A stretch of DNA of 64,000 bases from Brachybacterium sp. SGAir0954. Its GTDB lineage: Bacteria > Actinomycetota > Actinomycetes > Actinomycetales > Dermabacteraceae. Shown here piece by piece: positions 17,635 to 25,062 of the stretch; position 1 is the first letter of the stretch; each line of letters opens with the position of its first letter. The notes under the pieces were generated by a model, which saw only the letters and a program-made list of their open reading frames with translations, ran no database searches and was not told where the DNA came from. Location of the stretch: assembly GCF_005490785.1 (NCBI RefSeq), contig NZ_CP027295.1, positions 372,001 through 436,000 on the forward strand, given 5' to 3'. Made by a program: the position numbers and the translations under genes.

Positions 17635-19380
17635 TCAGGCCCTGACGGGCACCTCCGGGACCGCGGCGATCGCCGCGGCGACCTCCGCGTCGGTATGGGT
17701 CGCCTCGCCGGCGAGGCGGGCGTCGATGTAGGCGCGGTAGGTCTCGACCTCGCGCTGGGCGGTGGCCTCGTCCCAGCCGAGCTCGGGGGCGATGAGGGCG
17801 GCGATCTCCTCGGCCGCCGCGACGCCGCGGTCCCGGGTCTCGTAGTCCAGGCGGGTGCGGCGCTGGAGGACGTCGGCCAGGTGGCGGGCGCCCTCGGCGC
17901 GCACCGCGTAGACGGCCTCGGCGCGCACGTAGCGGGGGGCGTGCTCGAGCGGGGTCGCGAGCGAGGGGTCCTTGTCGATCAGCGTGAGAACGTCCCGCAG
18001 CAGGGTGCCGTAGCGGAAGATCAGGCGGTCGATCCGGATCTCCTCCCAGCCGTGCTGCACGGCGATCGCGCCCTTGTCCCGCTTCAGCTCCGCGAGGCCC
18101 TGCGCGCCGATCACGGGGACCGTGCGGGTGAGGCTCGGGCGGCCCGGGAAGCTCGAGCGGATCGCGAAGTCGACGACGTCCTCCGCCATGACGCGGTAGG
18201 TGGTGTACTTGCCGCCCGCGATCGCGGTGAGGCCCGGCTCCACCTCCATGACGGTGTGCTCGCGGGAGACCTTCGTGGACGTCGAGCCGTCCGAGCCCTT
18301 CTTCACCGGCTGGAGCAGCGGCCGCAGGCCCGTGTAGACGCCGATGACGTCCTCGCGGGTGAGGTCGTGGGAGAGCACCGCGTTCGCGTGCTCGAGCACG
18401 TAGTCGATGTCGTCGGAGGTCGCGCCGACGGCCGTCGGGTCCTCCTTCCACGGGGTGTCCGTGGTGCCGATGACCCAGTACTCGTCCCACGGGATGATGA
18501 AGAGGACGGACTTCTCGGTCTGCGTGATGATGCCGGTGTCCGGCACGGCGCGGATGGTGTCGCGGGCGACGGTGATGTGGATGCCCTTGGAGGCGAGGAC
18601 CTCGAGGCCGGCGTCGGCCCCGGCGAGCTCCTGCTGGTCCTGGGTCCAGACGCCGCCGGCGAGGATGACCTCGCGGGCGTGGACGTCGAACTCCTCACCG
18701 GTCTCCTCGTCGCGCACGCGCACGCCGACGACTCGCTCGCCCTCGTGGAGGTAGGAGACGACGGAGGTGTAGTTCGCGACCGCGGCGTCGTGCTGGGCGG
18801 CGGAGCGCACGAGCATCATGACGAAGCGGGCGTCGTCCACCTGCGCGTCGAAGTACTCGAGGGCGCCGACGATCTTCTCGCCGTCCAGGCCCGGGAACAC
18901 CTCGAGCATCTTCTCGTGCATGAGGTGGCGGTGGAAGGGCACCGCGCGCTTGCGACCCACGGACTGCATGGCGTCGTAGAGGGTCACGCCGGCGCCGATG
19001 TACGTGCGGTCGATCACCTTGCGGAAGAACGGGAAGACGAACTTGATGGGCCGCACCAGGTGGGGGGCCGTCGTCTCGAGCAGCAGGTCGCGCTCGCGCA
19101 GGGCCTCGGCGACGAGCTTGAAGTCGAGCATCTGCAGGTAGCGCAGGCCGCCGTGCATGAGCTTCGAGGAGCGGGACGAGGTGCCGGAGGCCCAGTCGTG
19201 GCGCTCGACGAGGCCGACGGAGAGTCCGCGGGTCGAGGCGTCGAACGCGGCGCCGGCGCCGTTGACGCCGCCGCCCACGACGAGGACGTCCAGCGGCGAC
19301 TCGGAGGTGGCGGCGCGGAGCCGGGCCAGGTGCTCGGCACGGTTCTCGGGGGTGAGGGCGGACCGCTGCAGTGCGGACAT
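17635..19380 (-). CDS. glpD: Aerobic glycerol-3-phosphate dehydrogenase
   Basis: A 581-residue FAD enzyme that oxidises sn-glycerol-3-phosphate to dihydroxyacetone phosphate and passes electrons to the respiratory quinone. The FAD-binding fingerprint VVGGGVNGAGAAFDAS starts near residue 28 and is followed by the family motifs SRSSKLMHGGLRYL and, later, IIPWDEYWVIGTTDTPW. Length is typical. ATG at 19380 has AAGGAG upstream; in-frame codons further upstream are not conserved. First gene of glpD-glpF-glpK. The intergenic region to the divergent SorC-type regulator holds a 14-bp palindrome. Confidence 0.95.
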   Translation of the reverse strand: MSALQRSALTPENRAEHLARLRAATSESPLDVLVVGGGVNGAGAAFDASTRGLSVGLVERHDWASGTSSRSSKLMHGGLRYLQMLDFKLVAEALRERDLLLETTAPHLVRPIKFVFPFFRKVIDRTYIGAGVTLYDAMQSVGRKRAVPFHRHLMHEKMLEVFPGLDGEKIVGALEYFDAQVDDARFVMMLVRSAAQHDAAVANYTSVVSYLHEGERVVGVRVRDEETGEEFDVHAREVILAGGVWTQDQQELAGADAGLEVLASKGIHITVARDTIRAVPDTGIITQTEKSVLFIIPWDEYWVIGTTDTPWKEDPTAVGATSDDIDYVLEHANAVLSHDLTREDVIGVYTGLRPLLQPVKKGSDGSTSTKVSREHTVMEVEPGLTAIAGGKYTTYRVMAEDVVDFAIRSSFPGRPSLTRTVPVIGAQGLAELKRDKGAIAVQHGWEEIRIDRLIFRYGTLLRDVLTLIDKDPSLATPLEHAPRYVRAEAVYAVRAEGARHLADVLQRRTRLDYETRDRGVAAAEEIAALIAPELGWDEATAQREVETYRAYIDARLAGEATHTDAEVAAAIAAVPEVPVRA

Positions 19381-19452
19381 TCGAGGAGCTCCTTCGCTGT
19401 TGCCGTGTTCGCCGACCATCGTGGAACTGTCGTGCAGCGTTGGCAAGCGCGG

Positions 19453-19466
19453 TGCACGAACGTGCA
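19453..19466. promoter_or_regulatory. Operator candidate between glpD and its divergent regulator
   Basis: TGCACG-AA-CGTGCA is a perfect 6-bp inverted repeat with a 2-nt centre, 11 nt before the regulator ATG and 72 nt before the glpD ATG. A further half site CGTGCA lies at 19431-19436. It overlaps a TTGCAC -35-like hexamer for the glpD direction and abuts an AAGACT -10-like box 6 nt before the regulator start. Confidence 0.6.
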
Positions 19467-19477
19467 AGACTGGTGCC

Positions 19478-20434
19478 ATGAGCGCCGGGAACCGCCTCGA
19501 GCATGCCTTCGCGGCTGCACGGATGTACTACGACGAGGGCCAGACGATGGAGACCATCGCCCAGTCCCTCGCCGTCTCGCGCTCCACCGTCTCCCGCCTC
19601 CTGCGCGACGCCCGCGACGAAGGCCTCGTCACCATCTCCCTCCACCCGCCCGGCGCCTACCGGGCCGATGAGCTCCGCCACCGCCTCGCCGAGCGCTACG
19701 GCGTGCGCGCCCACGTGGTCGCCGCGCCCGAGCCCGGCGAGCGCGAGCGCCTCGCCGCCGTCGCCCAGGCCGGCGCCGCGCTGCTCGAGGAGATGCTCGA
19801 GCCGGACATGACCATCGGCCTCGCCTGGGGCACCACCACCTCAAACCTCGTGGCCCGCCTGCGCCCCGCCCCCACCCCCGGACTGCGCATCGTCCAACTC
19901 AACGGTGCCATCAACACCGAGGGCTCCGGCATGACCTACGTGTCCTCGGTGCTCGCGAAGGCCGCCGGGCTCTGGGACGCGACCGTCCACCACTTCCCCG
20001 TGCCCGCCTTCTTCGACCACGCCTCCACCCGCCAGGCCATGTGGCAGGAGCGCTCCGTGCAGCGGGTCCTCCACGTGCAGCGCCAGTGCACGCTCGCCGT
20101 CTTCAGCGTGGGCGCCTTCGACGCGGAGGTCCCCAGCCACGTCTACACGAACAACTACCTCACCCCGGAGGACCGCCGCTCCCTGCGCGCCGACGGCGCC
20201 GTCGGCGACGTGTGCACCGTCTTCCTCCGCGCGGACGGCACCTGGAAGGGCATCGGCATGAACAACCGCGGCACCGGCCCGAGCCCCGCCCAGCTCGCCC
20301 GCATCCCCCGCCGCCTGCTCCTCGCCGCCGGCAGCCGGAAGGCCGTGCCATTGCGCGCCGCCCTCCGCGCGGGCGTCGCCACCGACCTCGTCGTCGACGA
20401 GGTCACCGCCCAGAGCCTGCTCGCCCTGGGGTGA
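19478..20434 (+). CDS. SorC-family transcriptional regulator of the glycerol genes
   Basis: A 318-residue protein: N-terminal HTH (AAARMYYDEGQTMETIAQSL then AVSRSTVSRLLRDARDEGLV, about residues 10-52) and a C-terminal SorC effector domain with IGLAWGTTTSNLVARL and VFSVGAFDAE. SorC proteins sense phosphorylated sugars; here DHAP or glycerol-3-phosphate would be logical. It is divergent from glpD and shares the short palindrome-bearing intergenic region, so I infer local control of glpDFK. Bacterial glp operons are more often run by DeoR-type GlpR or GlpP, making the SorC type notable. The true start is the ATG at 19478; the upstream open frame runs antisense through glpD. Confidence 0.8.
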   Translation: MSAGNRLEHAFAAARMYYDEGQTMETIAQSLAVSRSTVSRLLRDARDEGLVTISLHPPGAYRADELRHRLAERYGVRAHVVAAPEPGERERLAAVAQAGAALLEEMLEPDMTIGLAWGTTTSNLVARLRPAPTPGLRIVQLNGAINTEGSGMTYVSSVLAKAAGLWDATVHHFPVPAFFDHASTRQAMWQERSVQRVLHVQRQCTLAVFSVGAFDAEVPSHVYTNNYLTPEDRRSLRADGAVGDVCTVFLRADGTWKGIGMNNRGTGPSPAQLARIPRRLLLAAGSRKAVPLRAALRAGVATDLVVDEVTAQSLLALG

Positions 20435-20513
20435 GCGGGCGGGGCCGGCGCAGCCCGGCAGTCCTCCGCATCGCCGGCCCGCCCTCGCGCCCCTGTCCCG
20501 CCGCTCCTCCGTC

Positions 20514-20568
20514 GATGGTCCGATTCCGTTCCATCCGGGGCACCGATCTGGAACGGAATCGGACCATC
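20514..20568. repeat. Dispersed 55-bp palindromic element, copy 1
   Basis: Two perfect 20-nt arms (GATGGTCCGATTCCGTTCCA and its complement) flank a 15-nt centre. It lies between the convergent ends of the SorC regulator and ASCH genes. Copies 2 (21250-21298) and 3 (22557-22611) share the arm sequence; copy 3 has the same 55-bp size. No target-site duplication is seen around it. Confidence 0.85.
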
Positions 20569-20654
20569 CGTGAGCCGGACGGGGAGCGATCAGGCCGTGA
20601 GCCCGGCGAGCAGCGCCGGATAGGCAGGGTGCGCGAGCCGTGACGAGATCGGGG

Positions 20655-21221
20655 TCAGCTCTCCGGACGGGCGGGATGCACGACGCGGAAGCGCTCGCAG
20701 ACCACGGGCATGTCCGGCGCGAAGCCGGCGGCCGAGTAGTCGCGCCAGAAGCGCTCGTGGATCTCGCGCCAGGCAGCGAGGCTGCGGTCCCCCTCCCCCT
20801 CGGCGTGCGCGTGCACGGCCGTCACCTCGTCGAAGGGCACCACGTCGACGCCGGTCACCTCGAGCACCGCACGCGGCGCTCCCGCACCGTCGAGGATCAC
20901 GGAGAGGAGGCCGACGACGGGCAACGGCTCGCTGTCCGGCTCGTCGTAGTCCGCGAGGGAGCTCGCGGTGGCGGTCTTCGTCCCGTCGAGCACGAGGGCC
21001 AGCAGGCCGTCGGCATGCTCGGGCGTCGCACCGAAGGCCCAGGCCTCGGGCGGATCGGCCGGCAGCTCGGGGTGGGCGGCACGAGCCTCGGCCCAGAAGC
21101 TGCGGACGGCGGCGTCCGACGCGACGGGGACGGCACCGGCGTCGGCGCCAGCCGCGGCAGGAGCGGCAGGAGCGGAGACGGAGTCGGAGGCGGAGGCGGG
21201 AGCAGCGCCGTCGGAGGTCAC
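20655..21221 (-). CDS. ASCH domain protein
   Basis: A 188-residue protein: a disordered Ala/Ser-rich N-terminus (about 1-35) and an ASCH/PUA-like domain. The domain is recognised from AFGATPEHADGLLALVLDGT, KTATASSLADY, the central VVGLLSVILDGAGAPRAVLE, and the end HERFWRDYSAAG. ASCH domains are RNA-binding-like folds; some hydrolyse acylated cytidines (YqfB type), others have no known role. The GTG at 21221 follows TAGGAT (minus strand, 21228-21233) by 6 nt, so the mRNA is probably leaderless. The gene is bracketed by two copies of the 55-bp palindrome. Confidence 0.8.
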   Translation of the reverse strand: MTSDGAAPASASDSVSAPAAPAAAGADAGAVPVASDAAVRSFWAEARAAHPELPADPPEAWAFGATPEHADGLLALVLDGTKTATASSLADYDEPDSEPLPVVGLLSVILDGAGAPRAVLEVTGVDVVPFDEVTAVHAHAEGEGDRSLAAWREIHERFWRDYSAAGFAPDMPVVCERFRVVHPARPES

Positions 21222-21249
21222 CCCGCGATCCTAGGGAAGCTCCCGCGAA

Positions 21250-21298
21250 GGTCCGATTCCGTTCCGTTGCGGGCTCTGATCTGGAACGGAATCGGACC
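21250..21298. repeat. Dispersed palindromic element, copy 2
   Basis: Two perfect 16-nt arms (GGTCCGATTCCGTTCC and its complement) flank a 17-nt centre. Same arm sequence as copies 1 and 3; the outer ATG/CAT of the arms is kept only on the right. It sits just upstream of the ASCH promoter. Confidence 0.85.
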
Positions 21299-21366
21299 AT
21301 CGGCCACGAGAGGCGGGTCGCTTTCCGGGGCGCGCGCACCGGAGCAGGAGCCGGGCCACGCTGCCG

Positions 21367-22437
21367 TCACCGATCCATGCGTGCCGAGGGGTGCGTCGCG
21401 ATGACCGCGGCGAGCCGGCGTCGGATCCGCGCGGCGTCGGGCACCGCCGCGCCGTGACGCGCGAGGGCGTCCCGGACCCGCAGCAGGATCCGCAGCGGCC
21501 GCCGGAGGTCATCGCCGTTCGCGCGGATGAGCGTCCACCCCAACCCCGCCAGCTGGTCCCGCCGCTCCTCGTCACGGCGCCACTGCCCCTTCGTGGTCCG
21601 ATGCCCGTCGCCGTCATACTCGAGCCCGAGCCGGACCTCCTCCCAGGCCAGGTCGATGTAGCGCACGCTCCGGTCGCGGGGATCGGTGACACGCAGGTTC
21701 GGCACCGGCCGAGGGAGCCCGACGGCCGCGATCACCAGGCGCATCACCGTCTCGCCCGGGGAGCGAACCTCCGGCAGTGCCATCCCGAGCGCACGGCGCG
21801 CCGCCGGCGTCCCTGCTCGACCGGGTGTCGACGCGAGCACGGCCCGCAGCGCCTCGACGCTCTGTCCCGGGAAGCGGGCCTGCGGTCCGATCATCGCCTC
21901 GGCCACGGCGACGAGGTCCCACGGACGCAGCACCGTCCCGAGCTGCCGGAGCACCTCGCCCTGGACCGGGAGGCGAAGCTTGCCCACCTGGGACGTCGCC
22001 ACCGGGCCGCCACGATGGACCACCGCCCCGCGCCCGATCCGAGTGCGCCCGCCCCGAGGGAGGAGGCAGTGCAGCACGGGCAGGGTCGCATCGTCACCGC
22101 GGGCGATGCCGGGCGGCACGGCGGGGACCACGAGGGTCCCGTCGTCCGGCCGCTCCGTCACCGGGAGCATCCCGATCCCGCCCTGGACCCGAGCCGGGAG
22201 CGGCAGTCCCCACAGCAGCGCGGCCGTCGTGTGGCTCGGCACGCTCCCCGGCAGCGCTCTGTTCTGCAGCACCCAGGCCATCGCGTTCAGCGAGCACGGG
22301 AACGCGGTGGGCGTGAGGTAGCCGGGGAAGACGGTCGTGAAGGAGTCCGAGGCGAGATCGCGCGGGTGCATGCCGAGCGAGATCCAGACGGAGCGGTGCT
22401 CCAGGACGCCGGCGAAGCGACTCAGGGCAGGGGGCAT
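21367..22437 (-). CDS. DUF559 (PD-(D/E)XK-like) endonuclease-fold protein with AbiEi-like N-terminus
   Basis: A 356-residue protein of a type common and multi-copy in actinobacteria. The C-terminal third carries a Vsr/DUF559 restriction-endonuclease-like core: SPGETVMRLVIAAVGLPRP, then YIDLAWEEVRLGLEYDGDGH with the acidic residues of the active site, and QLAGLGWTLIRAN. The N-terminal part resembles the winged-helix plus linker of AbiEi-type antitoxins (ALPGSVPSHTTAALLWGLPL). Function is unknown. ATG at 22437 follows TAGCGT (minus strand, 22444-22449) by 6 nt, another leaderless start. No toxin partner gene is adjacent. Confidence 0.75.
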   Translation of the reverse strand: MPPALSRFAGVLEHRSVWISLGMHPRDLASDSFTTVFPGYLTPTAFPCSLNAMAWVLQNRALPGSVPSHTTAALLWGLPLPARVQGGIGMLPVTERPDDGTLVVPAVPPGIARGDDATLPVLHCLLPRGGRTRIGRGAVVHRGGPVATSQVGKLRLPVQGEVLRQLGTVLRPWDLVAVAEAMIGPQARFPGQSVEALRAVLASTPGRAGTPAARRALGMALPEVRSPGETVMRLVIAAVGLPRPVPNLRVTDPRDRSVRYIDLAWEEVRLGLEYDGDGHRTTKGQWRRDEERRDQLAGLGWTLIRANGDDLRRPLRILLRVRDALARHGAAVPDAARIRRRLAAVIATHPSARMDR

Positions 22438-22556
22438 GGGCCGACGCTATGTGCGGACCAGGGCTCCGCGCCGGCGGGGGCTGCGGCTGTGGAGAAAGGC
22501 GCGGTGGGGAGGAGAGGCGCGCTGCACGCCGCACCCACGCCCACGCCCACGCCCAC

Positions 22557-22611
22557 GATGGTCCGATTCCGTTCCAGATCGACGCCAGAGATGGAACGAA
22601 CTCGGACCATC
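22557..22611. repeat. Dispersed 55-bp palindromic element, copy 3
   Basis: A left arm identical to copy 1 (GATGGTCCGATTCCGTTCCA), a 15-nt centre and a right arm with two substitutions. It is directly preceded by a short CCCACG tandem run (22535-22557) and lies between the DUF559 gene start and the fdhD stop. Confidence 0.8.
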
Positions 22612-22633
22612 AGGGGGGAGGGAGAAGGTGCGC

Positions 22634-23506
22634 TCAGCCCTCGACGGCGGAGAGGTCGAGGCGGTCCTCGCCGGTGTAGACGTTGAGGCGGCCGTCGCCG
22701 TCGTCGGCCGCGCGGGTGAAGCCGAGGAGCGTCATGCCGAAGGCCTCGGCGGTGTCCACGGCGAGGGAGCTCGCGGCGGAGACGCAGGCCAGCAGCGGCG
22801 CCCCGGCGAGCGCGGCCTTCTGCGCGATCTCGAAACTCGCACGGGAGGAGACGAGCAGGAAGCAGTCGGCGAGCGGCAGGCGGTCCTCGAGCAGCGCCCA
22901 GCCGATGACCTTGTCCACCGCGTTGTGACGGCCCACGTCCTCCCGGACCACGAGGATCTCGCCGTCGCGGCCCACGAGCGCGGCCGCGTGGACTCCGCCG
23001 GTGCGGGCGAAGACGGGCTGGCGCTCCCCCAGCTCACGCGCCGCCTGCAGCACGACGCGCGGGTCGATCCGCCAGTCGGCCCCGAGGGTGAAGCGGCCGC
23101 GCCGTCGGACCGCCTCGATGCTCTCCGCCCCGCACACGCCGCACGCGGAGGAGGTGGTGAAGGCGCGGGAGGCGACGGGCAGCAGCTGCGGCCGCGCGGT
23201 CGTGAACTCCATGACGTTGTAGGTGTTGCGGGGCAGGCCGGTCTCGTCCTCGACGACGGCGCCGTCGCAGTAGCGGGCCTCGGCGACGTCCTCGCGGCGC
23301 TCGATGAGCCCCTCGCCGTGGAGGAAGCCGTGGATCAGCTCGACGTCGTGGCCCGGGGTGCGCATCGTGAGCGAGAGCCGCTGCCCGTTCAGGCGGATGT
23401 CCAGCGGCTCCTCGACGGCGACGTGGTCGCCCTTGCGGCCGGCGTACAGCTTCCCGTCGCGGACGCGGACGGTGCGCACGCGCGCGGTGTCGGTGACCCT
23501 GCCCAT
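22634..23506 (-). CDS. fdhD: Formate dehydrogenase accessory sulfurtransferase FdhD
   Basis: A 290-residue FdhD: it passes sulfur from a cysteine desulfurase to the molybdenum cofactor of formate dehydrogenase. The mobile loop Cys pair is Cys122-x-x-Cys125 (SSACGVCGAESI), and the cofactor-binding VVREDVGRHNAVDKVIG and LVSSRASFEIAQKAALAGAP segments are conserved. No formate dehydrogenase gene is in the window. ATG at 23506 follows TATCCT (minus strand, 23513-23518) by 6 nt, giving a probable leaderless mRNA. Confidence 0.93.
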   Translation of the reverse strand: MGRVTDTARVRTVRVRDGKLYAGRKGDHVAVEEPLDIRLNGQRLSLTMRTPGHDVELIHGFLHGEGLIERREDVAEARYCDGAVVEDETGLPRNTYNVMEFTTARPQLLPVASRAFTTSSACGVCGAESIEAVRRRGRFTLGADWRIDPRVVLQAARELGERQPVFARTGGVHAAALVGRDGEILVVREDVGRHNAVDKVIGWALLEDRLPLADCFLLVSSRASFEIAQKAALAGAPLLACVSAASSLAVDTAEAFGMTLLGFTRAADDGDGRLNVYTGEDRLDLSAVEG

Positions 23507-23533
23507 CCCTCGAGGATAGTCGCGGCGGGCACG

Positions 23534-23911
23534 TCAGGGGGACATCCAGGCGGGGCCCTCGCGACCCTCCGTCTGCTCCGCGGCCGCCTTGAGTCCGGCG
23601 AGGCGGCCCTCCCAGCCGGTCGCGACGAGGCCCAGGAGGTCGGAGACCTCGCGCACCCGCTCCGGGGTCACGGTGTGGACGCGCCGGCGGGCGCTGCGCT
23701 CGGCGCGCACGAGCCCGGCCTGCTCGAGGACCGTGAGGTGCTTGGCGACGCCCTGGCGGGTGAGCTCGAGGTCCCGGGCGACGGCGCCGGCGTCGTCCGG
23801 CCGCTCGGCGAGGCGCACGAGGATCCGGCGGCGGGTGCGGTCCGCGAGGGCGGGGAGCAGGAGGTCCGCCGCGGGGTCGAGGAGCGCGAGCGCGGCCGAC
23901 GGGGTGCTCAT
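23534..23911 (-). CDS. ArsR-family transcriptional regulator
   Basis: A 125-residue winged-helix repressor: LLPALADRTRRRILVRLAER, VARDLELTRQGVAKHLTVLE (recognition helix) and AGLVRAERSARRRVH (wing). No metal-binding Cys are present, so it belongs to the non-metal group that pairs with SRPBCC proteins. Its ATG overlaps the stop of the preceding SRPBCC gene by 4 nt (ATGA), so they are co-translated. It probably represses its own operon through the palindrome at 24452-24491. Confidence 0.85.
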   Translation of the reverse strand: MSTPSAALALLDPAADLLLPALADRTRRRILVRLAERPDDAGAVARDLELTRQGVAKHLTVLEQAGLVRAERSARRRVHTVTPERVREVSDLLGLVATGWEGRLAGLKAAAEQTEGREGPAWMSP

Positions 23912-24396
23912 TCGGCCGCTTCGCACACGGCGCGGGCGACGCCCAGCTCCTCGATCCAGCCGTCGGTGTTCTCCTCGAACCGGCGCCGACGGGTGGCCGC
24001 GTCCCCGGGGAGGCTCGCGAAGCCGCTCTCGCGGACGGTGAGCTCCACGCCGTCGGCGTGCGGGGCGATCGTGAACTCGACGGTGGTGCTCGCCGACTCG
24101 GCGTCCCCTGCCTCGCCCTCGCCGTCGCCGTCGATCCAGCGGAACTCGGCGCGGTGCGGCGCCTCGAGGGTCACGGTCTCGATGACGAAGGCGCCGTGCA
24201 CGGGATCGAGGACCCGGGTGCGGCCGCCGCCGAGGTCGGTGAGCTCGTGCTCGCGGTAGGTGCCGTCGTTGATGAACCATCCGGGCTCGCTGACGAGGAC
24301 GAAGACGCGCTCGGCGCTCGCGGCGATCGCGATCGAGCGGACGATCTCGTCGGGGACGTCCTCGGCGGTGAGCGCGGTGGGGTCGGATCCGGTCAT
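23908..24396 (-). CDS. SRPBCC (AHSA1-like) protein
   Basis: A 162-residue START/Bet v 1-type fold protein of the AHSA1 group: VRSIAIAASAERVFVLVSEP at the N-terminus, then the acidic strand VLDPVHGAFVIETVTLEAPH and the C-terminal helix WIEELGVARAVCEA. These bind hydrophobic ligands; the natural ligand is unknown. The gene is first in a two-gene operon with an ArsR regulator, a pairing seen across actinobacteria. It starts 55 nt downstream (minus strand) of a 17-bp hairpin whose core is a candidate ArsR site. Confidence 0.85.
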   Translation of the reverse strand: MTGSDPTALTAEDVPDEIVRSIAIAASAERVFVLVSEPGWFINDGTYREHELTDLGGGRTRVLDPVHGAFVIETVTLEAPHRAEFRWIDGDGEGEAGDAESASTTVEFTIAPHADGVELTVRESGFASLPGDAATRRRRFEENTDGWIEELGVARAVCEAAE

Positions 24397-24451
24397 GAGG
24401 AGCTCCTCGGTCGGGCGGGACCTGTCCCGCGTGACCTCAGCGTGGCATGAC

Positions 24452-24491
24452 GGAGCCCGTAGTGCAACCCATTTGTTGCACTACGGGCTCC
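24452..24491. promoter_or_regulatory. 17-bp palindrome: ArsR operator candidate and/or terminator
   Basis: Perfect arms GGAGCCCGTAGTGCAAC and its complement with a 6-nt loop. The inner part, GTGCAA-N8-TTGCAC, looks like an ArsR operator for the SRPBCC-ArsR operon to its left, while the whole structure lies 9 nt beyond the stop of the SRPBCC gene to its right and can act as its terminator. Confidence 0.6.
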
Positions 24492-24499
24492 TCGGCGGC

Positions 24500-24976
24500 T
24501 CAGGCCTCGCTGACGGCGGCCGCGAGCAGGTTCAGCGACTGCTCGAGCTCGGCCTCGGTGATGAGCGGGAAGCCCACCTTCTCGAGCAGCTTCTTGTCGG
24601 TCACCTTGTCCCAGGAGTAGGTGAGCACGACCTCGGTGGTCGAGGCGTCCTGGGCGCGCAGCTCGTAGAGCCACTCCCAGCCCTTCGGGGCGTCCGGGGC
24701 GTCGTCGTTCGCGGGCTGCCAGCCCACCATCTTGTTCTCGTCGAAGGCGGTGACGTGGTTGTGGATGCGGTAGTCGCCGCCCTGGTCCTCGCGGTGCATG
24801 TTCATCACGAACTTCTCGCCGGACTTCGTGATGCGCTCCGTGTCCTCAGAGGACCGGACGCTGCCGGAGCCGTCGAAGGACGGGTGCTTCGCCGGCAGCG
24901 TGAGCAGCGCGAAGATGTCCTTCGCGGGGGCGTCGATGATGCGGGAGACGGTCACGTGCGTGTCGGAGGTCGTCAT
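24500..24976 (-). CDS. SRPBCC family protein (polyketide cyclase-like)
   Basis: A 158-residue Bet v 1-fold protein: HVTVSRIIDAPAKDIFALLT at the N-terminus, ITKSGEKFVMNM and VGWQPAND in the middle strands, and TEVVLTYSWDKVTDKKLLE before the C-terminal helix. It binds an unknown hydrophobic ligand. It is not in the ArsR operon: a 17-bp hairpin separates them. The ATG is at 24976; no clear -10 box was found upstream. Confidence 0.8.
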   Translation of the reverse strand: MTTSDTHVTVSRIIDAPAKDIFALLTLPAKHPSFDGSGSVRSSEDTERITKSGEKFVMNMHREDQGGDYRIHNHVTAFDENKMVGWQPANDDAPDAPKGWEWLYELRAQDASTTEVVLTYSWDKVTDKKLLEKVGFPLITEAELEQSLNLLAAAVSEA

Positions 24977-25062
24977 ACCCCCACCTTGCCGCAGTCCCCG
25001 GTCGCTGTCACACGAATCCCGACCACCAGGTCGTTCTCGCTGGTCAGCGGGGGGTCACCGGC

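Noticed and set aside
20514-20568. Reading the 55-bp palindromes as plain intrinsic terminators
   Set aside because: They have no T-run, one lies upstream of a promoter rather than after a gene end, and the arm sequence is conserved between copies, which termination alone would not need.
22535-22557. Short CCCACG tandem run next to palindromic element copy 3
   Set aside because: Only about four units in non-coding GC-rich DNA; too short to claim a functional repeat.
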